In this document: positions 33,447-40,482 of the stretch, one piece after another
Layout: each line of letters begins with the position of its first letter
Position numbering within the stretch: position 1 is the stretch's first letter
Origin: Pseudomonadota bacterium
GTDB taxonomy: Bacteria > Pseudomonadota > Gammaproteobacteria > Burkholderiales > Burkholderiaceae_C
Assembly: GCA_021845965.1 (NCBI GenBank)
Contig: JAJZUZ010000009.1
Location: 1-43,310, forward strand
DNA length: 43,310 bases
Direction: 5' to 3'
Translations under genes and position numbers: made by a program
Notes under the pieces: model-generated
The model's database searches: none
The model's input: the letters and a program-made list of their open reading frames with translations, nothing else
What the model was told of the DNA's origin: nothing

Positions 33447-34277
33447 TCAGTAGCGCAGCACCACCGGCGACCCGGCCAGCCCCGCGCGCTGCAGCCAGGC
33501 GAAGACCGAATCCACCGTCACCGTCTCGATGCGGTCGCTGTAGCGCTTCTCGGCCGGATGGTCGTCGAAAGCCACGTTGGCCGCGCTCACGCGCGCGCCC
33601 AGCCGCGTGAACGGCCCCAGGTGCAGCACCGTGGGCTCGTAGCCCTGGTAGCGCAGCCACTCCTGCGCGCGTTCGCGCGAGTACACGCTGGGCTCCAGGG
33701 CCGCGGCCAGCGTCTCGATGGCCCACTGGTTGCTCTGCTGGTAGGTGCGGCTCCAGGGGTAGCTCACCAGGCTGTAGGGCTTGTGGTGCAGTGCCTTGGC
33801 GCGGCGCTCGTCCAGCAGCAGCGCGTGCAGCTTGAGCTGCACCTCGCGCGTCGGCACCACCCAGGCGGCCTCCAGGCGCCAGAGATCGTCGAGGAAGAAG
33901 TCGCCCAGGCCCTGCCGGTACAGCGCGGCCTCCGCCGTGCCGCAGTGGTTGAGCTTGTGCAGCACGCGCCAGACATAGCCGCGGCCGTTGTCCTCACCCG
34001 CGCGCGCCGGCGCCTTGTAGGCAAAGCCCAGGTGCGACCAGCGCAGGCCGTATTTGGTGAGGTCCTGCCCGGCGCGCGCCAGCAGCACCACCTGCGCGCC
34101 GCTGGCGTCCAGCGCGTCCTGCGTGCGCTCGGCCAGTGCCAGGCTGCGCTCGATGGTCCAGACCTGCAACGGACGCTGCTCGCAGCTGCGGCCGGCGTGC
34201 GCGGGCACGGTGGCCAGCGCTGCCGTGAGGCACAGCGCGCCGAACAGGGCGCGCCAGAAGTTGCGCGCGGTGTTCAT
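33447..34277 (-). CDS. DUF2145 family exported protein
   Basis: The 276-residue protein has a Sec signal peptide (about residues 1-28, ending AHA) and the DUF2145 pattern: DLTKYGLRWSHLGFAYK, GYVWRVLHKLNHCG and YSLVSYPWSRTYQQSNQWAIE. Two Cys in the mature part (in RSCEQRP and NHCGTAE) could form a disulfide. The biochemical function of the family is not established. Its ATG overlaps the stop of the preceding exported-protein gene (ATGA), so it is translationally coupled in the operon that begins with the YiaA/B gene. Confidence 0.87.
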   Translation of the reverse strand: MNTARNFWRALFGALCLTAALATVPAHAGRSCEQRPLQVWTIERSLALAERTQDALDASGAQVVLLARAGQDLTKYGLRWSHLGFAYKAPARAGEDNGRGYVWRVLHKLNHCGTAEAALYRQGLGDFFLDDLWRLEAAWVVPTREVQLKLHALLLDERRAKALHHKPYSLVSYPWSRTYQQSNQWAIETLAAALEPSVYSRERAQEWLRYQGYEPTVLHLGPFTRLGARVSAANVAFDDHPAEKRYSDRIETVTVDSVFAWLQRAGLAGSPVVLRY

Positions 34278-34732
34278 GGCGTCACCCTTTCGTTGTGCAG
34301 CAGGGCGCGGCCCAGCGCGTTGGGAATGAAGGCAATGGCCTCGCCCGCGGCCGACAGCACCACCCCCGCGCCGATGACGCTGACCGTGAGCACCGTGCCC
34401 ACCCCCACCACCGAGGCGCCCAGGCCACGACCCAGGATTTCCACGCTGGCCGTGGCGCCGTCGGAGGCGCGCTCCAGCACATAGACCGTGCCACGCGCCG
34501 TGGACTCCACGGTCTTGACCACCAGCACCGCCCCGGCGGTGGACAGCGCCACCGGCAGCACCAGCACGCCCCCCGCCACCGCGCTGCCCGCCACCACCAC
34601 CGAGGCGATGGGCAGGGCCGAGAGCGTGCTCAAGGCCGAGGCGTCGGTATGCGCCCGGGCCGGCACGCTGCCCAGGCTCAGAGTAAGGGCCAGCGCCAGG
34701 GCGGCCACAGGGATCTTGTGAGACTTGTTCAT
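34274..34732 (-). CDS. Small exported protein of unknown function
   Basis: The 152-residue product starts MNKSHKIPVAALALALTLSL, a signal peptide ending near ARA (residue 27). The mature part is a run of small hydrophobic residues (Ala, Val, Gly, Ser), with segments such as LPIASVVVAGSAVAGGVLVLPVAL and VGVGTVLTVSVIGAGVVLSAAGEAI that could insert in a membrane or form amyloid-like or pore-like assemblies. No family is recognised. I use the ATG at 34732 with AAGGAG upstream; a frame from 34768 would spoil the signal peptide. It lies between the YiaA/B gene and DUF2145. Confidence 0.78.
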   Translation of the reverse strand: MNKSHKIPVAALALALTLSLGSVPARAHTDASALSTLSALPIASVVVAGSAVAGGVLVLPVALSTAGAVLVVKTVESTARGTVYVLERASDGATASVEILGRGLGASVVGVGTVLTVSVIGAGVVLSAAGEAIAFIPNALGRALLHNERVTP

Positions 34733-34764
34733 GACAGCTCCTTGTCTTTGAGTCGGGGAGCCAT

Positions 34765-35226
34765 TCACTCGCCGCGCGCGGCGGCGCGGCGGCCTTCCAG
34801 GCGGGCTTCGGCCAGGTCGGCCTCGTGCGCGTCGCGCAGGGTCTTGGCCAGCGTGAAGGTGCAGGTGATGAGGTAGAGCCAGCTCACGCCCAGGAAGGCC
34901 TTGTAGGTCTCGCTGATCTCCATGCGCAGCAGGCCCCAGCCCGTGAGCGCCATGGCGGCGAAGAAGCCGGTCCAGACCACGAACCTGAACATGGGCGAAT
35001 CGCCCCCGCGCCCCTCGGCCACCGCCTTCTCGTTGTCGCGCACGAACTTGGCCAGCACAAAGGCCGCCGAGAGGCAGAAGAAGTAACCCATGACCATGAA
35101 GGCACGGTCCAGGTCCTTGCCCGGCAACCAGGCCAGGCCGACGCCGCAGAGGAAGACGGCGAGCAGGAACGACGCCCAGACTTGCAGCGACCAGGCTTTG
35201 GAATCACGGTGGATGAGCACTTGCAT
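34765..35226 (-). CDS. YiaA/YiaB family inner membrane protein
   Basis: The 153-residue protein has two copies of the YiaAB two-helix motif: Trp17 to Lys60/Arg63-Asp64 (WASFLLAVFLCGVGLAW ... VLAKFVRDNE) and about 85-132 (WTGFFAAMALTGWGLL ... TLAKTLRDAH). Four membrane spans are expected. The role is unknown; E. coli yiaA/yiaB are linked to envelope or stress responses in the literature. I choose the ATG at 35226, which has AAGGGG seven bases upstream. The upstream frame from 35253 lies in a conserved leader. It is the first gene of a three-gene unit. Confidence 0.85.
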   Translation of the reverse strand: MQVLIHRDSKAWSLQVWASFLLAVFLCGVGLAWLPGKDLDRAFMVMGYFFCLSAAFVLAKFVRDNEKAVAEGRGGDSPMFRFVVWTGFFAAMALTGWGLLRMEISETYKAFLGVSWLYLITCTFTLAKTLRDAHEADLAEARLEGRRAAARGE

Positions 35227-35247
35227 GTAAGACCCCTTGGGGTGGTT

Positions 35248-35343
35248 GAACATGCAGCGCAGTGTGCGAGCCGGCGTTTCAGAAACAGCTGGATTTCAAT
35301 ACAAGTCGGCAACCATGCGCCGTGAAGTATCGTTTCCTGATAC
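35248..35343 (-). promoter_or_regulatory. Control region P1 with GTATC-N7-GATAC palindrome
   Basis: This stretch upstream of the YiaA/B gene is homologous to 39526-39620. Blocks shared at the same offsets are GAACATG (0), GTGTGCG (+14), GGATTTC (+43) and the palindrome GTATC-N7-GATAC (35327-35343, offset +79; +78 in the other copy). A TTCACG-N17-TGTATT pair on the minus strand downstream of the palindrome could be the promoter. The shared palindrome is likely the operator of one regulator, best candidate the XRE protein at 39633. Confidence 0.65.
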
Positions 35344-35424
35344 CAGGGCGTGGTCAGGGGCTGCTCGCGGGTCCGGCAGGATCAGCGACGGACGCGGCGG
35401 TCCGCCGCACCTGCCGCCAGGAGG

Positions 35425-35967
35425 TCAGACGCCCGCCGGCAGCTTGGAACGCATCGCCTGGCAGCGGTCCAGCTTGCGGCCGTCGGCAATGAAGGTGCCG
35501 TCACCCACGGCGTGCAGCAGGCGGCGCTCCTTGCGCGCGGTGTCCACCCAGGCGGCCACGCCCTGCAGGAAAACGACGCTGTGCTTCCTGTTGTAGTCGA
35601 TCACCTTGCACTCGATATTGGCCAGGCATTCCTGGATCAGCGGCGCCTGCACCTTGCTGGCTTTGAGCGGCGTGAGCTTGAATTTGGCGAACTTGTCCGT
35701 GTCCGTGCCCGAACAGGTGCCCACGCCCACGACCTTATCCAGCAGGTCCACCGTGGGGATGGCGATCACGCATTCCTTGGTCTTGCGCAAAGCGGCAAAG
35801 GAATGGTTCCACGGCCCGGTGGTGAGGGCGAACACCGGCGTGAAGTCCACCACCATGGTCCAGGAGATGGTCATCACGTTGCTTCGCTTGCCGTCATGGG
35901 TGGTGATGAGCACCACGGGGCCGGGCTCGAGCAGGGTGAAGGCCTTGTTCAGTGAGAATTTCTTCAT
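35425..35967 (-). CDS. Flavin reductase-like FMN-binding protein
   Basis: The 180-residue protein fits the flavin reductase-like split-barrel family: EPGPVVLITTHDGKRSNVMTISW near residues 14-36, FALTTGPWNHSFAALRKTKECVIAIP, and VGVGTCSGTDTDKFAKFKLTP. Such proteins bind FMN and reduce flavin or serve as partners of monooxygenases; the substrate is unknown. I choose the ATG at 35967 (MKKFSLNKAF), preceded by GGAGG; an upstream in-frame start at 35982 is possible. An inverted repeat lies about 70 bases upstream. The gene is transcribed away from DUF2971 in the same direction, without obvious coupling. Confidence 0.85.
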   Translation of the reverse strand: MKKFSLNKAFTLLEPGPVVLITTHDGKRSNVMTISWTMVVDFTPVFALTTGPWNHSFAALRKTKECVIAIPTVDLLDKVVGVGTCSGTDTDKFAKFKLTPLKASKVQAPLIQECLANIECKVIDYNRKHSVVFLQGVAAWVDTARKERRLLHAVGDGTFIADGRKLDRCQAMRSKLPAGV

Positions 35968-36036
35968 GGGCGCCTCCGGCATCGCTGGCTTGTGATGCTG
36001 CGTGTGACGCCAACAGTATGAGTGCTAATGACGAAA

Positions 36037-36055
36037 TGCAAGATCTGACCTTGCA
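36037..36055. promoter_or_regulatory. Inverted repeat upstream of the flavin reductase-like gene
   Basis: TGCAAG and CTTGCA (36037-36042 and 36050-36055) form a perfect 6-bp inverted repeat with a 7-base centre. On the minus strand its inner arm overlaps TTGCAT, a weak -35 candidate placed 17 bases before TACTGT (36013-36018). It could be an operator for a dimeric repressor. Both hexamers are poor matches, so the promoter is uncertain. Confidence 0.35.
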
Positions 36056-36092
36056 CTAGTGGCGGCAAGCGTTGGGCAATTAGCAAGCCAAC

Positions 36093-36785
36093 TCATATCA
36101 CCGGGCGTCTTCGCTCGAGAAAGACTCCGACTCGCCTCGGTGTTATCGCCTTTTGATTTGTCACCACAAATGACGTAAAGGCGGCACGACACGCCCGAAT
36201 CGTTACCTGAGGAGCCTGTCGATCAAGCAGCGTGGCAATAGAGGTGGTTGTCAATTTGCATCGCTCGCCCAGAAGGACTTCACGAAGAACCAACTCATCT
36301 GAAAAAGAGGCGAAGTAACGCCCGTCCTTTTCGGGCTCTCTTAAATCGGTATATACGCGCCACTCTTTTTCATATGCCCAGCCGATATGCTTGGTGTAAA
36401 GACTTTCGTGCACAAGTTTCGCGGCCTGAGAAGAGAATGGAACCGGCTCAGATGACAAGTCGTAATTTAGGCGAGCAGGAACATACTTGACCTGTTGCGG
36501 CAGATGATCAGCAACCTCAAAACCAAGGCATACGCCTCGATGCTTGTCACCATAATGCGCCCACATGAGCGGCTCTTGCCAAGTGGAAGAAAAGCATAAA
36601 AGTCCGTGTTTTTTGGCAAGCGTCTTCTTCATGTACTGCAACAAGATCCGGTTCATTTTCTCCCCGGTACTAATTGCGAGTAATTCGAAAGGATCATTAA
36701 GATCATCAAAAAGCGAGATTTTCAGTCGCTTGCGTCGAAGAATCTCCAAGCATGCGTTTGCGCTGGTCATGTGATAGAGCAACAT
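36093..36785 (-). CDS. DUF2971 family protein
   Basis: The 230-residue cytosolic protein shows the DUF2971 landmarks: LYHMTSANACLEILRRKRL at 3-21, DLNDPFE at 28-34, LLCFSSTWQEPLMWAHYGD at 62-80, GVCLGFE at 84-90, and AYEKEWRVY at 137-145. Its function is unknown. The opening YHMTS...ILRRKRL is reminiscent of ADP-ribosyltransferase-like folds such as DarT and RES, with a possible His-Tyr-Glu set (His5, Tyr78, Glu141), but this is only inference. The gene is visibly poorer in G+C and uses more A/T-ending codons than all neighbours, a sign of recent transfer. It stands alone, with no antitoxin or defence partner seen. Confidence 0.85.
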   Translation of the reverse strand: MLLYHMTSANACLEILRRKRLKISLFDDLNDPFELLAISTGEKMNRILLQYMKKTLAKKHGLLCFSSTWQEPLMWAHYGDKHRGVCLGFEVADHLPQQVKYVPARLNYDLSSEPVPFSSQAAKLVHESLYTKHIGWAYEKEWRVYTDLREPEKDGRYFASFSDELVLREVLLGERCKLTTTSIATLLDRQAPQVTIRACRAAFTSFVVTNQKAITPRRVGVFLERRRPVI

Positions 36786-36808
36786 TTACCCACCTCCGTA
36801 GGATTTGC

Positions 36809-38740
36809 CTAAGCGGCCAACTCGGCCACCTTGACCCTCAACCGCTCCAACTGAATTTCGTTCGCCGCCAGCGCCCTCCCCACATTCAACCCCACTGGAT
36901 TAAATATCCCTCGCCGAAACGGCTTCGCCATCGCCGTCGGCTTGCCGCCCACCAGCTCGATGCGGCTGAAGTAGGAGCCCCAGAGGTTGGTGAGCGCCAT
37001 GGGCACCACGGGCACGGGCTGCTGCTCCAGGATCTTCATGATGCCGCCCTTGAACTCCTGCAGCGTGCCGTCTTTCGTGATGCCGCCTTCGGGGAAGATG
37101 GCAAGCAGGTCGCCCTCTTTCAGCACATCCGCCGCCGCCTTGAAGGCAGCCTCGTAGGCCTCGGGGTCTTCGGCGCGCGGGGCGATGGGGATGGCTTTGG
37201 CGAGCTTGAACAGCCAGCCCAGCACCGGGATCCTGAAGATGCGGTGGTCCATGAGGAAGCGGATGGGGCGCGGGCTGGCGGCCATGAGCAGCACCGCGTC
37301 CACAAAGCTCACGTGGTTGCAGGCCAGGATGGCGGGGCCTTCGGTGGGGATGTTTTCCTCGCCGCGCACCTTGAAGCGGTAGACGAAGTGCGTGAGCACC
37401 CAGGCCACGAAGCGCAACAGATATTCCGGCACCAGCAGGAAGATGTAGAGCGCCACCACGGCATTGGCCAGGCCGGTGAGGAAGAAGATCTGCGGGATGG
37501 TGACGCTCATCTTCAGCAGCGCGCCGGCAATCACGGCGCTGGCGATCATGAACAAGGCGTTGAGGATGTTGTTGGCGGCGATGATGCGCGCGCGGTGCGT
37601 GGCCGGGCTGCGCAGCTGGATGAGCGCATACATGGGCACGCTGTAGAGGCCGGCGAACAGACTGAGCAGCAGCAGGTCGGCCATGACGCGCCAGTGCGCG
37701 CCCTGGGCCAGGAAGGCGGAGAGACCCATGAGCTCCGCGGCCGGCAGGCTGCGGGAAGCGAAGTACAGGTCCATGGCAAAGATGCTCATGCCGATGGCAC
37801 CCAGCGGCACCAGGCCGATCTCCACATGGCGGCGGCTGAGCAGCTCGCACAGCAGCGAGCCGACGCCGATGCCGATGGAGAACACCACCAGCAGCAGCGA
37901 GGCCACGTGCTCGTCGCCATGCAGCACTTCCTTGGCAAAGCTGGGGAACTGGCTCAGGAAGACGGCGCCGAAGAACCACATCCAGCTGATGCCCAGCAGC
38001 GAGCGGAAGACGACGATGTTGCCGCGCGCCAGCTTGAGGTTGCGCCAGGTCTCGGACACCGGGTTCCAGTTGATCTTGAGACCCGGGTCGGTGGCGGCGG
38101 CGCGCGGGATGCGCGCGGCCGAGAGGCGGCCGATGATGGCCAGCGCCACGCAGGCGATGGCCACGTTGTCGCGCCCGACCTCGGGCATGGCGATGATGAG
38201 GCCGCCCACCACATTGCCGAGCAGGATGGCGACGAAGGTGCCCATCTCGATCATGCCGTTGCCGCCGGTGAGCTCGCGCTCGCTCAGCACCTGCGGCAGG
38301 TAGGCGTATTTCACCGGGCCGAACAGCGTGGAGTGCAGGCCCATCAGGAAGGTGCACAGCAGCAGCGCAGGCACGTTGGCTTGCACAAAACCCCAGGCCG
38401 CGATCAGCATGATGGCGATCTCCAGGTTCTTGACGAAGCGGATCATGGTGGTCTTCTCCAGCTTGTCGGTGAGCTGGCCGCTGGTGGCGGAGAAGAGCAG
38501 GAAGGGCAGGATGAAGAGCGCGCCGATCACCAGGCCCGCCAGCGCCGGCGGCAGCCAGCTGACCTGCAGCTGGTAGGTGACCATGACCGTGAAGGCGAAC
38601 TTGAAGAGGTTGTCGTTGCCGGCACCGCAGAACTGCGTCCAGAAGAAGGGCCCGAAGCGGCGTTGCGTCAGCAGGGCGAACTGGTTGGGATGTTCGTCGT
38701 GCGCAGCGGCAGTGTGCGCCGCAGTGTGGTTCTGGTCCAA
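36809..38740 (-). CDS. LplT-PlsC fusion: lysophospholipid transporter/acyltransferase
   Basis: The 643-residue protein joins an MFS-type transporter of the LplT kind (about 20-450, roughly 12 spans, with GPVKYAYLPQVL near 141-152) to a PlsC acyltransferase domain (about 455-643). The acyltransferase has NHVSFVD (His476/Asp481, the HX4D motif) and FPEGG at 549-553. Unlike E. coli Aas, no acyl-ACP synthetase domain follows. It probably flips lysophospholipid inward and re-acylates it. No ATG fits the N-terminus; the start is TTG at 38740 behind GGAGGA at 6 bases. It follows the CREST gene by 14 bases, so the two form an operon. Confidence 0.92.
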   Translation of the reverse strand: MDQNHTAAHTAAAHDEHPNQFALLTQRRFGPFFWTQFCGAGNDNLFKFAFTVMVTYQLQVSWLPPALAGLVIGALFILPFLLFSATSGQLTDKLEKTTMIRFVKNLEIAIMLIAAWGFVQANVPALLLCTFLMGLHSTLFGPVKYAYLPQVLSERELTGGNGMIEMGTFVAILLGNVVGGLIIAMPEVGRDNVAIACVALAIIGRLSAARIPRAAATDPGLKINWNPVSETWRNLKLARGNIVVFRSLLGISWMWFFGAVFLSQFPSFAKEVLHGDEHVASLLLVVFSIGIGVGSLLCELLSRRHVEIGLVPLGAIGMSIFAMDLYFASRSLPAAELMGLSAFLAQGAHWRVMADLLLLSLFAGLYSVPMYALIQLRSPATHRARIIAANNILNALFMIASAVIAGALLKMSVTIPQIFFLTGLANAVVALYIFLLVPEYLLRFVAWVLTHFVYRFKVRGEENIPTEGPAILACNHVSFVDAVLLMAASPRPIRFLMDHRIFRIPVLGWLFKLAKAIPIAPRAEDPEAYEAAFKAAADVLKEGDLLAIFPEGGITKDGTLQEFKGGIMKILEQQPVPVVPMALTNLWGSYFSRIELVGGKPTAMAKPFRRGIFNPVGLNVGRALAANEIQLERLRVKVAELAA

Positions 38741-38754
38741 GATGTCTCCTCCGT

Positions 38755-39510
38755 TTACTGCTGATTCTGCCCGACGGTCCGCAGCGCGCTGAGCACCGGC
38801 CAGGCCGCCAGCGCGGCCACCGCGTGCTTGAGGCTGTGGCCGGACACCCAGTGCCCGCTGAGCTCGAAGACGGCGTGGTCGGCCAGTTCGAGGCCCTTGG
38901 CCACGGCGTAGATGGCGATCAGCGCGCCCCAGCGCACCGGCAGTGCGCCCGGCTGCGCCGGCGCGAACGCCAGCACCACCAGCAAGGCCATGCCGCCGCC
39001 CTGCAGCACGGCCCAGGGCAGGAGATTGGCGCTGGTGGCCCAGACCTCTACGGCCAGCGGCCCGCACAGCAGCACCAGCAGCGCGAGCAGCAAGCCCGCG
39101 CGTGCGCTGACATGCCCGGCCACCCCCAGCCCCAGCACGCCCGCGAAGGCCACCGTCATGCCCAGGCGGTCCACCACCAGGCCGGGCCCGTCGGGCTGCC
39201 AGTGAAACCAGACCGAGGCCGCGGCAGTGAGCAGCAGGCCGGCAAAGAACAGCCCCGCCAGCTGCCGCTGCGCCGTACCCGGCACTGCGGCCGGCACACG
39301 CGCCAGGGTGCGCAGGCCCAGCGCGCCCGCCAGGACAAAGGGCAGGTTGCTCAGCACGTCGAGCGCGTTGGGGATGCCCAGCCAGGCACGCGTGTCGGCG
39401 AAATGGGTGTAGTGGCCGGGCTGGGCCAGCGGCGGTGCGAACACGGCCGGCAATGCCAGCGCCACGAGGGCGAGCAGCAGCCGGATTTCACGCGGGGTCA
39501 GGGGGTTCAT
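38755..39510 (-). CDS. CREST (ceramidase-like) membrane protein
   Basis: The 251-residue protein has about seven membrane spans. It carries the motif set of the CREST superfamily of predicted metal-dependent membrane hydrolases, which includes alkaline ceramidases, PAQR receptors and Per1: NALDVLSNLPF at 48-58, Ser99 and His103 in ASVWFHWQP, Asp114 in VVDRLGMT, and the C-terminal His pair His225/His229 in SGHSLKHAVAA. These could bind zinc and cleave an amide or ester lipid. The actual substrate is unknown. I choose the ATG at 39510 with GGAGAG upstream; the frame from 39549 extends into a conserved leader. It leads an operon with the LplT-PlsC fusion and is divergent from the XRE regulator. 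Confidence 0.85.
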   Translation of the reverse strand: MNPLTPREIRLLLALVALALPAVFAPPLAQPGHYTHFADTRAWLGIPNALDVLSNLPFVLAGALGLRTLARVPAAVPGTAQRQLAGLFFAGLLLTAAASVWFHWQPDGPGLVVDRLGMTVAFAGVLGLGVAGHVSARAGLLLALLVLLCGPLAVEVWATSANLLPWAVLQGGGMALLVVLAFAPAQPGALPVRWGALIAIYAVAKGLELADHAVFELSGHWVSGHSLKHAVAALAAWPVLSALRTVGQNQQ

Positions 39511-39525
39511 GTGCTCTCCATGATG

Positions 39526-39620
39526 GAACATGGCGGCGAGTGTGCGCACCGGTGTTTGTGCCGGGGCCGGATTTCGCTACTTGTATCATCATCGGCACCC
39601 CAAGTATCGAATGGTGATAC
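39526..39620. promoter_or_regulatory. Control region P2 with GTATC-N7-GATAC palindrome
   Basis: This divergent region between the CREST gene and the XRE regulator repeats the layout of 35248-35343: GAACATG at 39526, GTGTGCG at 39540, GGATTTC at 39569, and the palindrome GTATC-N7-GATAC at 39604-39620. The palindrome ends 12 bases before the regulator ATG. It overlaps TATCGA, a possible -10 that stands 18 bases after TTGTAT on the plus strand. Binding there would block the regulator gene itself, consistent with negative autoregulation. Confidence 0.65.
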
Positions 39621-39632
39621 CCCGGAGACGCC

Positions 39633-40373
39633 ATGAGCACCACCGCCGACCTCGTCCTCGCGCTCAAGCAGGAACTGAAAACCGCCCGCATGACCTATGC
39701 CGACCTGGCGCAGAAGCTGGGCCTGGCCGAGAGCAGCGTCAAGCGCATGCTGGCCAAAGGCGACATGCCGCTGTCGCGCATCGACGCCATCTGCCGCGCG
39801 CTGAAGCTGGACTTTGCCGAGCTGGCGCGCAAGGTGGCCGAGGCCCAGCCCCTGCTGGCCGAGCTGACGCAGGCGCAGGAGAAGGGCGTGGTGGCCGACA
39901 AGAAGCTGCTGCTGGTGGCCATCTGCGTGCTGAGCCAGTGGACGCTGGAGCAGATGGTGGCCACCTACCGGCTCACGGAAGCGGAATGCGTGAGGTACCT
40001 GGCGCAGCTGGACCGGCTGGGCATCATCGAGCTGCGGCCGCTGAACCGCTACCGCCTCAAGCTCGCCAAGACCTTCCGCTGGCGCCCGCACGGGCCGGTG
40101 ATGAACTACTTCCGCGACCATGCGCTGCTGGACTATTACAGCGGCGGCTTCGACGGCCATGGCGAGGGCTTGCTGCTGGTGCACGGCAGCATCAGCCGCA
40201 GCCTGGCGCCGTCCTTCATGGAGCGGCTGCAACGCGTGGCGCAGGACTTTGCCACCCAGCACCTGGCTGACCAGAAACTGACCGAGAAGGAGCGCGAGGG
40301 CTACACGCTGGTGCTGGCCATGCGCAGCTGGGAGTTCGAGGCCTTCGCCGCGCTGCGGCGGGGCGGCGCTTGA
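39633..40373 (+). CDS. XRE-family transcriptional regulator
   Basis: The 246-residue protein has a lambda-repressor-like helix-turn-helix at residues 8-62 (MTYADLAQKLGLAESSVKRML at 20-40, then LSRIDAICRALKLDFAELAR). A C-terminal region of about 180 residues has no known ligand domain that I can name. A middle segment (WTLEQMVATYRLTEAECVRYLAQLDRLGII) looks like a winged-helix or dimerisation helix set. It is divergent from the CREST gene, and its start is next to the GTATC-N7-GATAC palindrome, so it is the natural candidate to bind both P1 and P2. Its stop codon overlaps an FNR-type box for the next gene. Confidence 0.87.
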   Translation: MSTTADLVLALKQELKTARMTYADLAQKLGLAESSVKRMLAKGDMPLSRIDAICRALKLDFAELARKVAEAQPLLAELTQAQEKGVVADKKLLLVAICVLSQWTLEQMVATYRLTEAECVRYLAQLDRLGIIELRPLNRYRLKLAKTFRWRPHGPVMNYFRDHALLDYYSGGFDGHGEGLLLVHGSISRSLAPSFMERLQRVAQDFATQHLADQKLTEKEREGYTLVLAMRSWEFEAFAALRRGGA

Positions 40374-40411
40374 CATGGATCAAACCGGGCCTACCCACGG
40401 GGGCATATAAA
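40370..40411 (+). promoter_or_regulatory. Class II FNR/ANR-type promoter for sqr
   Basis: TTGACATGGATCAA (40370-40383) matches the FNR box TTGAT-N4-ATCAA at 9 of 10 fixed bases. A TATAAA -10 box stands at 40406-40411. Starting 7 bases beyond the -10 (about 40418), the box is centred at -41.5, the exact position of class II FNR activation. The box includes the TGA stop of the XRE gene. It suggests induction of sqr when oxygen is low. Confidence 0.65.
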
Positions 40412-40433
40412 CGATGCCGGACTCTGGGGCAGT

Positions 40434-40462
40434 TTGCGCCCCGGAAGCTGCGGTTCTATAGT
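40434..40462 (+). promoter_or_regulatory. Sigma70 promoter for sqr
   Basis: TTGCGC (40434-40439) and TATAGT (40457-40462) are spaced by exactly 17 bases; the -10 matches consensus at 5 of 6 positions. The predicted start near 40468 leaves only about 15 bases before the sqr ATG, just enough to hold its AAAGGAGA ribosome binding site. It would act as a second, oxygen-independent promoter downstream of the FNR-type one. Confidence 0.6.
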
Positions 40463-40482
40463 GCATCAAAGGAGACAACATC

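Noticed and set aside
40370-40375. TTGACA read as a -35 hexamer
   Set aside because: The nearest good -10 (TATAAA at 40406) is 30 bases away, far from 17. The site fits an FNR box better.
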